From contig QIKQ01000281.1 in NCBI GenBank assembly GCA_003233075.1, positions 1 to 6,241 of the forward strand: a stretch of 6,241 bases of DNA, in the 5' to 3' direction. The position numbers were made by a program, and so were the translations under genes. The notes below the pieces were generated by a model, which searched no databases, was not told where the DNA came from, and saw only the letters and a program-made list of their open reading frames with translations. Below are positions 1-5,352 of the stretch, in pieces; the first letter of the stretch is position 1, and each line of letters begins with the position of its first letter. The stretch is from Gammaproteobacteria bacterium (GTDB lineage Bacteria > Pseudomonadota > Gammaproteobacteria > SZUA-21).

Positions 1-3
1 CAA

Positions 4-237
4 CTAACGCTCTGTTTCAGGTTTAACATTTATTAGTCTTATGGCAAGCGTCTCAAATTCATGTCTCGACCAAGGGTTAAGCGACTGATGGGTAACGCGA
101 GTAGGATGTGACCTAACCCTAACCCCTGTTATCTCAATGTTCTTTTCAGACTTACTTGTATAATCTTAAGGCCTGCCTTTCTTATTTATTCCAAACTGTG
201 GGACAGCAGTGGCCTTCACCCTCTCGCCCCGACCAAT
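4..237 (-). pseudogene. Unidentified coding relic with an internal stop
   Basis: Read on the minus strand, one frame gives two protein-like stretches in the same register: 23 codons (237 down to 169), a TAA stop at 166-168, then 53 codons ending in a TAG stop at 4-6. The second half contains the segment RSHPTRVTHQSLNPWSRHEF followed by ETLAIRLINVKPETER. It has mixed polar and hydrophobic composition and looks like a true protein C-terminus rather than random translation. No ATG begins either part, and the frame meets more stops at 238-240 and 247-249, so it is a decayed 3' end rather than a small gene. It is visibly richer in G and C than the flippase gene next to it, which hints at a different origin. 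I do not recognise the family. Confidence 0.4.
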
Positions 238-251
238 TTAATTTACTTATT

Positions 252-1700
252 TTAGCTTGATCGATTCTTAACTAACGAAACAATTCTGCGCAAGTATTGT
301 AAATCAGATTCAGGCAAGGCTTTAAAGTAATAAATTAAAAGTAAGTATAGACTTACTCCTGATAGAGCTGCTAACAGGCATGTTAATATAGTATCAGGGT
401 TCCAGAAATAAATTCCCGAAGCGAGAAGACTTGAGATCAGTAATTGTTTTATAAAATAGAGTTTAATATTTAACACGATTTGCATTTCTTTAGATGCCAG
501 TTTTTTAAATGCGAAGTGGCTGATGAGGGCAGTTACCATAACAGCCACGACTAGCGCAATCGCTAGAACAATGAGTTTAGGATTAGGCAGGTAAAATAAA
601 CCAATCAGACACCATAAAACAGCTAAGCCGACTAGTTGATTTATAAATATCCATTTACTGTAGTTCATTATAACTAACTGTTGATTATAAATAAGAGTCC
701 AGCAGGAAAATAGGAGACCGAGTAGAAATATTTGTAACTCAGATATAGCGAGATAATAATTATCACCTAACAAGTGCAGTATGGTCGGCGTGAGCGCGAT
801 ACCAAAACACATAAAGCCAATTGCGGCAGTGTTAACTATTCGAAAATTTAAAGCAAATAATTTATTAAAATCACTATAACGTTTTCGATTTTTTGCTCGA
901 ATCATTTCTGGATACAAGGACTCACTTACAGAATGAACTAATTCTTTTAGCATGAAATAAGTCAGGTCGATACATAAAGCTAAACGACCAATTTCAGCAA
1001 AATCTAATTCTGTCCATTTGCCAATGATGAGTGGAGAGCGACCTATTAAAGTGGATAATAAAAAGCCAAGGAAGACCATGAAACTTACTTTATAGTAAAG
1101 TTTCATACTTTGATCTAAGCTTTCCTTTTTTTTGGGGATTAGCTTTAAAGCGGGCACGCTAATCAAAAGAGTTATAATTTCTACGCTCACTAAGGCAACT
1201 AGAACTCCGATCATGTCCCAGAAAAAATAGAAAAGTGGTACTAAAATAATACGTAACAAACGACGAGATAATATAAGTGCTGAGTGCAAGCCCATTTTTT
1301 GATAAGCGTAGGCGACGTCGGCTAAGTTGGTGCTTACTGCTGCTATAAAGGCTGCGACGACTAAACTTATTGTAACCCAACTAATGTTGATAAAAAATAA
1401 ACTAAAAATAAATAGGATAAACAAAACAAGTTTTAACTTTTGAGTATTAAGGTAAAGAGTACCAACGCTGCCTTTTTTAGTTTGTTGAAGCTCGGGGAGA
1501 TAACGTTTTAATAAGGGCTGAGATCCCATGTCAATTAAGACGAAGTAAATTGAGATTAAATAAAACCAATAGCTGAACTGTCCATAGGCTTTATCACCCA
1601 AATAGGCTGGTAGAGCAATAAGAGCAATAGGTGTTAGAAAAAGACTGACTATTCGGCCAGCGATATAAACGGAAGCGTTTTTATGTAATTGTTGGTTCAC
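252..1700 (-). CDS. Wzx/MATE-type polysaccharide flippase (oligosaccharide translocase)
   Basis: This 482-residue integral inner-membrane protein should move lipid-linked oligosaccharide units (O-antigen, capsule or similar glycan) across the cytoplasmic membrane. About 14 hydrophobic segments can be picked out, roughly at residues 11-34, 42-58, 90-104, 107-123, 148-162, 164-183, 205-223, 240-255, 286-307, 320-338, 350-369, 375-395, 413-431 and 437-458. This matches the length and topology of the polysaccharide-biosynthesis flippases. The N-terminus, with GRIVSLFLTPIALIALPAYL then GxxxYGQFSYW, is typical of them. The start is a GTG at 1698-1700; the frame is open a little further upstream but has no ATG there, and no clear Shine-Dalgarno is seen. 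No glycosyltransferase or other glycan gene lies beside it, so the substrate cannot be told. A run of eight A plus G in the coding strand (1126-1133) encodes the Lys-Lys-Lys at residues 190-192. Confidence 0.8.
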   Translation of the reverse strand: MNQQLHKNASVYIAGRIVSLFLTPIALIALPAYLGDKAYGQFSYWFYLISIYFVLIDMGSQPLLKRYLPELQQTKKGSVGTLYLNTQKLKLVLFILFIFSLFFINISWVTISLVVAAFIAAVSTNLADVAYAYQKMGLHSALILSRRLLRIILVPLFYFFWDMIGVLVALVSVEIITLLISVPALKLIPKKKESLDQSMKLYYKVSFMVFLGFLLSTLIGRSPLIIGKWTELDFAEIGRLALCIDLTYFMLKELVHSVSESLYPEMIRAKNRKRYSDFNKLFALNFRIVNTAAIGFMCFGIALTPTILHLLGDNYYLAISELQIFLLGLLFSCWTLIYNQQLVIMNYSKWIFINQLVGLAVLWCLIGLFYLPNPKLIVLAIALVVAVMVTALISHFAFKKLASKEMQIVLNIKLYFIKQLLISSLLASGIYFWNPDTILTCLLAALSGVSLYLLLIYYFKALPESDLQYLRRIVSLVKNRSS

Positions 1701-1731
1701 TATTTGTTGAGCTATTTCATTTTAACGTTAC

Positions 1732-1863
1732 TTATAAGAGAATCTCTGAACGCAAGAAATCTGCCAATTTTCTTCTATTTGCATCAGAAAGCAAAGCGAC
1801 AGTAGCCGCTGTGCCAGCCTAGCCCGCCTTACCTGCTCGATTAAACTGCCATTGCAGAATTAT
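1732..1863 (-). pseudogene. Relic resembling the C-terminal part of a DEAD-box helicase
   Basis: On the minus strand this frame reads RAGKAG, a TAG stop (1819-1821), then AGTAATVALLSDANRRKLAD and a short hydrophobic tail ending in TAA at 1732-1734. The segment around the stop lines up loosely with helicase motif VI and what follows it (HRIGRTGRAG...GTAxTL), with the stop sitting where an arginine is usual. The frame is closed again by a stop at 1864-1866. It lies 31 bp upstream of the flippase start on the same strand. The reading is protein-like, but the match rests on about ten residues, so the helicase name is a suggestion only. Confidence 0.28.
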
Positions 1864-2010
1864 TCATAGTGTAAAAGATAGTTGTCGAAAATTGTGCTAT
1901 CGCCTTGGTGATGCAAAAATTATGCTTTAGGAGTTTACTAAATAGTCTAGTCACTTAGAATGAGAAATCTTCGATAATTGCTTTGTGCATAATTGTGTAA
2001 TCTAAAAGTC

Positions 2011-2041
2011 TTGCTCATTTGATATAAATTTAAGGTATAAT
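2011..2041 (+). promoter_or_regulatory. Candidate sigma70 promoter ahead of lpxB
   Basis: A perfect -10 box TATAAT lies at 2036-2041 and a partial -35 box TTGCTC at 2011-2016, separated by 19 bp, which is longer than ideal. Transcription would start near 2048, giving a leader of about 300 nt before lpxB. In AT-rich DNA a TATAAT by chance is common, so this is moderate evidence. Confidence 0.4.
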
Positions 2042-2045
2042 TTAG

Positions 2046-2064
2046 CATCAAATTAGATTTGATG
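2046..2064. repeat. Perfect palindrome at the predicted transcription start
   Basis: CATCAAAT and its exact reverse complement ATTTGATG are separated by the three bases TAG. The palindrome begins five bases after the -10 box, where a repressor operator or a 5'-end RNA hairpin would sit. Half of it recurs at 2254-2262. Confidence 0.5.
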
Positions 2065-2070
2065 ACAAAT

Positions 2071-2097
2071 GGCTCGCGTATGTCATGAACGCGAACC
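2071..2097 (+). repeat. GC-rich stem-loop in the lpxB leader
   Basis: GGCTCGCGT (2071-2079) pairs with ACGCGAACC (2089-2097) with one mismatch, closing a nine-base loop. It is the most GC-rich spot in an otherwise AT-rich leader, and it has no following T run, so it is not a typical terminator. Confidence 0.4.
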
Positions 2098-2346
2098 AAT
2101 AATCTAATAATGAAATCCAGACTTACTAACAGATTTCAGGATAACAATTTGCTAAAGTTTGTCTTATTTGAGTTCGGGATAAATCATTTATGAATTAAGC
2201 GAGCTTATTTTGAAATAACGAGTGATTTGTGTAATCAGTATACAATTTTCAGGCATCAAATTGCTTATTGTCTATTTACAAAACGTAAAAAATTGAGTCT
2301 TTAAATTAGGCTAGAAAATATCTAGTTAAAACCTAGGTCGAAATGA

Positions 2347-3487
2347 TTGAAAATTAAAAATAAAATAAGGCCTCTAAGAATTGCGATTGTGGTAGGCGAA
2401 GCTTCAGGGGATTTGTTAGGTGCAGGTCTTATCGAAGAAATTTTAAAACGTGTACCCGAAGCAGAATTTTGCTGCAGGCTGCCAGGTATTATATCCGGCA
2501 GAAAAGTTAGCCGTGATGGGTTTGATCGAGGTATTGCCTCATTTACGCGAAATACTTTCTATAAGACGTTCGCTTTATCGTACTATAATTGAGAATAAAC
2601 CTGACGTATTCATCGGTATTGATGCTCCTGATTTTAATTTGGGGCTTGAAAAAAAATTAAAAGCCAAGGGAATTAAAACTATTCATTATGTGAGTCCCTC
2701 AGTCTGGGCTTGGCGACAAAATCGAATAAAAAAAATAGCAAAAAGTATTGACCTAATGCTTACTCTTTTTCCGTTTGAAGCCGAATTTTATCGGCGACAC
2801 CGAGTTGATGTACGTTTTGTAGGTCACCCATTGGCAGATATGGTCCCGGTTAATACGGACAAGGAGGTGGCTCGAAATAAACTAAATATAAATACAGAAA
2901 GCTTAGTACTCGCCATATTACCGGGTAGCCGAATATCGGAAGTTAAGCGTTTGTCTCGTCCGTTTTTAACAGCCTGTGCTTTGTGCTGTGAAAAATATCC
3001 AAAACTTCGATTAATCGCGCCACTTGCGACTGATGCAACACATGATTTATTTGTCAGCGAATTGCGACAGCTAGAATTAGAGTTACCTCTACAAATTGTT
3101 AAAGGTCAATCTCATTTAGTAATCCAAGCGGCGGATTTTGTATTACTCGCTTCTGGTACGGCGGCATTAGAGGCGACGCTAATATCTAGGCCAATGGTGG
3201 TTGCGTACAAGCTTTCTAAGATTACCTATTGGATTTTAAAGAAATTCAAAATGTTAAAAATTGACGATTATTCCTTACCTAACTTGCTCGCTGGTAAACG
3301 TGTGGTAGAGGAGTTGATTCAAGACCAAGTGACTGCGGAGAAATTAGCGGCCGCGATTATTCGACTGATAGAAAATCCGGATAAAGTTCGAGAGTTAGAA
3401 GTTTTATTTAGTGAGATATATCGAACACTTAAATGTAACGCGAGTGAGCGGGCTGCTGATGCGGTACTCGAAATATGCGATAGTTAA
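2347..3487 (+). pseudogene. lpxB: Lipid-A-disaccharide synthase, broken by a ~26-bp deletion
   Basis: LpxB joins UDP-2,3-diacylglucosamine to lipid X to form the lipid A disaccharide at the inner face of the inner membrane. The first 41 codons (2347-2469), from a TTG start preceded by AGG at 2335-2337, carry the GEASGD motif (residues 17-22) and LGAGLIEEILKRVPEAEF. The rest continues in the next frame from 2471 to 3487: AAGCQVLYPAEKLAVMG, then GIDAPDFN, HYVSPSVWAWRQ, LPGSR, LLASGTAALE and SLPNLLAG, all LpxB hallmarks. Aligned with E. coli LpxB as I recall it, nine residues holding the conserved G-x-G/A-G-P-x-M loop are missing at the junction and one stray T remains. Restoring 26 bp gives 388 codons, against 382 in E. 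coli. The downstream frame has an internal GTG at 2450 but would lack the N-terminal donor/lipid-binding part, so it is probably non-functional. An ATG at 2343 is out of frame and stops after four codons. Confidence 0.88.
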
Positions 3488-3550
3488 AGGTAATTATTTT
3501 AAACCTTAGTTTATGATGTGTAAGCAAAATCTTTAATACAACTAACTAAC

Positions 3551-3701
3551 GGGCACCTTTAAAAATTGTTTATTTGCACGCTGGCGGCGTTGTCGAACTT
3601 TTTAAAATGCGGGGTCGCGCAGCGATAAACTGCGTGTAAACTGCGCTTTTAAAGTTCTCCGCCTTGCCAGCGCACAAATATCCTAATTTTTAGAGGTGCC
3701 C
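3551..3701. mobile_element. MITE-like long inverted-repeat element
   Basis: The left arm starts GGGCACCTTTAAAAATT (3551-3567) and continues TATTTGCACGCTGGC. The right arm, read in reverse complement from 3701, is GGGCACCTCTAAAAATT followed by TATTTGTGCGCTGGC. The similarity continues inward through GGCG and GAACTTT...AAAA...GCG, so almost all of the 151 bp folds into one hairpin. The core has GCGCAG facing CTGCGC and a direct repeat TAAACTGCG at 3626-3634 and 3637-3645. The element is flanked by TAAC at 3547-3550 and 3703-3706, one base beyond the right arm, a plausible 4-bp target duplication. It encodes no protein, so any movement would need a transposase in trans. The arms are GC-richer than the surroundings. 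It separates rnhB from lpxB, which are usually adjacent. Confidence 0.75.
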
Positions 3702-3724
3702 TTAACGATTTGGATACAAGAAAA

Positions 3725-4315
3725 ATGAATATTGATGACATTAATATCCCAAATCTCGCTAACATCGCTGGAGTTGATGAAGCAGGTCGCGGCCCACTTG
3801 CAGGCCCCGTAATAACCGCAGCTGTTATATTGCCAAGTGAATATTGCTTGCCTAATCTAGGAGATTCTAAAAAATTAAGTGGGAGTCAGCGAGCTAAATT
3901 GTATACGGAAATTACAGATCAAGCGGTTGCATGGGCTGTGGGTCGTGCGGAGCCAGATGAAATCGATGAGTTAAATATTTTATGGGCCACTATGTTGGCG
4001 ATGAAACGAGCAGTAGAATCATTGAATGTGGCTCCAAGTCATGTGTTAGTGGATGGAAATCGATGTCCTGATATTGATGTCTCTTCACAAGCCGTAATTA
4101 AAGGCGATACCTTTGTTGATTGTATAAGTGCTGCTTCAATTATTGCCAAACAATCAAGAGATCGTGAAATGTTAGAATTTGATCAAGAATTTCCTGAATA
4201 TGGTTTTGCTAGCCATAAAGGTTATCCGACCAAAAAGCATTTAGCGGCACTTGCAGATCATGGTATTTGTCGTATACATCGGAAAAGTTACAAACCAGTC
4301 AAAATATATTTATAA
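3725..4315 (+). CDS. rnhB: Ribonuclease HII
   Basis: RNase HII is a cytoplasmic metal-dependent endonuclease that cuts the RNA strand of RNA:DNA hybrids and starts the removal of single ribonucleotides left in DNA. From the ATG at 3725 the product is 196 residues, near the 198 of E. coli RnhB. The four acidic active-site residues are present: Asp18 and Glu19 in AGVDEAGRG, Asp110 in VLVDGNRCP and Asp146 in IIAKQSRDREM. Other family blocks are DSKKLS, GRAEPDEIDELNILWATMLA and ASHKGYPTKKHL. A TTG at 3710 would add five residues; the ATG is preferred because it leaves 15 residues before GVDE, close to the 13-14 in E. coli, although its Shine-Dalgarno is poor. The MITE-like element ends only 23 bp upstream, so the native leader has been displaced. 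The gene appears intact. Confidence 0.93.
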   Translation: MNIDDINIPNLANIAGVDEAGRGPLAGPVITAAVILPSEYCLPNLGDSKKLSGSQRAKLYTEITDQAVAWAVGRAEPDEIDELNILWATMLAMKRAVESLNVAPSHVLVDGNRCPDIDVSSQAVIKGDTFVDCISAASIIAKQSRDREMLEFDQEFPEYGFASHKGYPTKKHLAALADHGICRIHRKSYKPVKIYL

Positions 4316-4380
4316 AAATATTTAAAAACGTTTATTTAGATTAGGCAATAGAGAGTGTACTAAGTTTCTAAAAATAGAGG

Positions 4381-4411
4381 CCTATAAGATCCGAAATTTG
4401 GACCTTATAGG
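4381..4411. terminator. Hairpin between convergent rnhB and csrA, likely terminator
   Basis: CCTATAAGATCC (4381-4392) pairs with GGACCTTATAGG (4400-4411) in a 12-bp stem with one A/C mismatch and a seven-base loop. It sits between two convergent genes. On the minus strand the stem is followed, six bases on, by five T (complement of 4370-4374), so it best serves csrA. On the plus strand no T run follows, so it is a weaker terminator for rnhB. Confidence 0.6.
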
Positions 4412-4421
4412 TTCTATAAGG
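4403..4421. repeat. Overlapping alternative hairpin
   Basis: CCTTATAG (4403-4410) is followed by GTT and its perfect complement CTATAAGG (4414-4421). The left arm of this hairpin is the right arm of the hairpin at 4381-4411, so the two structures cannot form in the same molecule. Confidence 0.5.
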
Positions 4422-4432
4422 ATACGAAAATA

Positions 4433-4645
4433 TTAGTTTGTAGTGGTTTTATTTAACTCATCGCGTAGAATCTTAATATCATTTGGCGCATGAATTGCCA
4501 ATTTAATAGCACCATGATCTCTACACTTTACAGAAACTCTAATTGGGCCAGAAGCAAACAACTCTTCGACCGTCATAGACGGATCAATATTTTCGTTAGG
4601 ATAAATCAGTACAGACTGACCTGATTTTCTTTCTAACACTAACAT
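4433..4645 (-). CDS. csrA: CsrA-family RNA-binding regulator with a loop insertion
   Basis: CsrA/RsmA dimers bind GGA motifs in mRNA leaders and change translation or stability; in host-associated bacteria such as Legionella they control life-cycle switches. The 70-residue product begins MLVLERKSGQSVLI, matching beta strand 1 of CsrA with Leu4 and Arg6. It resumes at residues 34-54 with a strand 2-3-4 pattern ending in HAP, then carries Arg61, equivalent to the RNA-contacting Arg44 of E. coli CsrA. Between these parts, residues 17-33 (NENIDPSMTVEELFASG) have no counterpart in the 61-residue E. coli protein. The C-terminal helix after LRDELNK is short. The ATG at 4643-4645 has a strong Shine-Dalgarno AAAGGAG six bases upstream, and a promoter lies about 85 bp further up. 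It is probably one of several csrA paralogues rather than the main copy, but this cannot be told from the window. Confidence 0.85.
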   Translation of the reverse strand: MLVLERKSGQSVLIYPNENIDPSMTVEELFASGPIRVSVKCRDHGAIKLAIHAPNDIKILRDELNKTTTN

Positions 4646-4660
4646 ATGGGACTCCTTTCC
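4646..4660 (-). promoter_or_regulatory. Strong ribosome binding site of csrA with paired GGA
   Basis: Read on the minus strand, GGAAAGGAGTCC precedes the ATG, with AAAGGAG as the Shine-Dalgarno. It holds two GGA triplets six bases apart, one inside the Shine-Dalgarno. GGA in this position is the core CsrA target, so autorepression is possible (inference). Confidence 0.5.
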
Positions 4661-4736
4661 AAGTTAGGATTGACTAATTGCCAATCTGGCATGGAATTGT
4701 AATTGCTAATCTTTTATTATTATTCTTGTGACACTT

Positions 4737-4765
4737 AATATCCCTGTCTAGTGTGAATTTGTCAA
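4737..4765 (-). promoter_or_regulatory. Predicted sigma70 promoter of csrA
   Basis: On the minus strand a perfect -35 box TTGACA (complement of 4760-4765) is followed after 17 bp by GATATT (complement of 4737-4742), four of six bases matching TATAAT. An alternative -10, TATTAA, lies at 19 bp (4735-4740). The start would be near 4730, giving a leader of about 85 nt that includes a small TGCCA/TGGCA hairpin (4679-4691). Confidence 0.55.
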
Positions 4766-5203
4766 TTAAAATCAAACTATTAAGCGTCAAAAATGTTTCG
4801 TCGTTTTACCTATAGAAACGCTCTATAAGTGTGCATTTCAAGTTGATACTTTGTTCATACTACTGAATTATTTTAAAGATATGCACAACAATAGACTACT
4901 ACTGTCTAATAAATATACGATTTTTCTAAATATGAAGCACGACCATATTTCAATGCAGCTATGCTAATAATAATGGCTTTAATTGATAAGTTGTCGAGCA
5001 TCGGTAGTCATTCTACTTTTTTAGACCAAATATTATTAAAAATAAAGACTTTGTCTAAAATTAATATAAATGACTTTAAGAAGGTTTGATTAGAGCTTGA
5101 ATTTAGATAAGTTTATTGAAAATAATATTTTGTGATTCAAGAAACTTTGATATAGTTTGAAAGTATGTAAAATGATACTCAACACTGACTTTATAAAATA
5201 TAT
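4766..5203. other. Gene-free AT-rich stretch between csrA and the IS element
   Basis: I see no supported gene. The longest ATG frame I noticed (4881, 28 codons) has no ribosome binding site and no recognisable product. The only structure noted is an inverted repeat, TTTTAGAC at 5019-5026 and GTCTAAAA at 5053-5060, around a 26-base loop. The region is strongly AT-rich and may be decayed sequence. Confidence 0.45.
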
Positions 5204-5227
5204 CACTAGTGTCCGGAAAGATCGGAC
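5204..5227. repeat. Probable left end of the IS4-family element
   Basis: The palindrome CACTAGTG (5204-5211) runs into GTCCGGAAAGATCGGAC (5211-5227), whose five-base ends are inverted repeats. It lies about 140 bp before the transposase start, where composition shifts from very AT-rich to mixed. The right end lies beyond the window, so terminal repeats and target duplication cannot be confirmed. Confidence 0.45.
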
Positions 5228-5299
5228 GTTAACTTAAATAACTACCTGTAATTAAAACATAAATATGCAAATTATGCCTGTTACCGACTTGAAACACAG

Positions 5300-5314
5300 T
5301 GACCTTAAAGGTCA
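5300..5314. promoter_or_regulatory. Perfect palindrome in the transposase leader
   Basis: TGACCTTAAAGGTCA is a perfect 7-1-7 inverted repeat placed 38 bp before the chosen transposase start; its last base is also the first base of an in-frame ATG at 5314. It could be an operator or an RNA hairpin that limits transposase translation. Confidence 0.4.
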
Positions 5315-5352
5315 TGCTTTTGATCATTATTATGGTTTGGAGCAATCAGTCG

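Larger units (their letters stand above)
1864..2346. other. Gene-free AT-rich region upstream of lpxB
   Basis: No convincing reading frame is seen on either strand. The stretch holds a sigma70-like promoter (2011-2041), two hairpins just after it (2046-2064 and 2071-2097), and an imperfect direct repeat: TTTCAGG followed by a CAA-rich segment and TTGCT, at 2134-2152 and again at 2247-2265. The decamer GCATCAAATT also occurs twice, at 2045-2054 (in the first hairpin) and 2253-2262. In many relatives lpxB directly follows lpxA; here lpxA and fabZ are absent, so lpxB has its own long upstream region. Confidence 0.5.

Noticed and set aside
1159..1380. Minus-strand 73-codon frame inside the flippase gene
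   Set aside because: It lies in another frame of a clear membrane-protein gene and has a random-looking serine/arginine-rich composition.
2347..3487. Programmed ribosomal frameshift joining the two lpxB parts
   Set aside because: The conserved Gly-Gly-Pro loop is absent at the junction, which a frameshift cannot restore, and the total length fits a 26-bp deletion.
2450..3487. The second lpxB part as an independent gene starting at GTG 2450
   Set aside because: It would lack the GEASGD motif and the first beta strands, and its first seven residues are out-of-frame reading of the true N-terminal part.
3626..3645. Repeated TAAACTGCG as a possible CRISPR or iteron array
   Set aside because: There are only two copies, 11 bp apart and inside the MITE-like hairpin, with no spacers or replication gene nearby.
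3710..3724. TTG at 3710 as the rnhB start
   Set aside because: It adds five residues not expected from the family spacing to GVDE; the ATG at 3725 fits better.
4881..4967. 28-codon ATG frame upstream of the IS element
   Set aside because: No Shine-Dalgarno and no recognisable product; such a length is expected by chance in this stretch.
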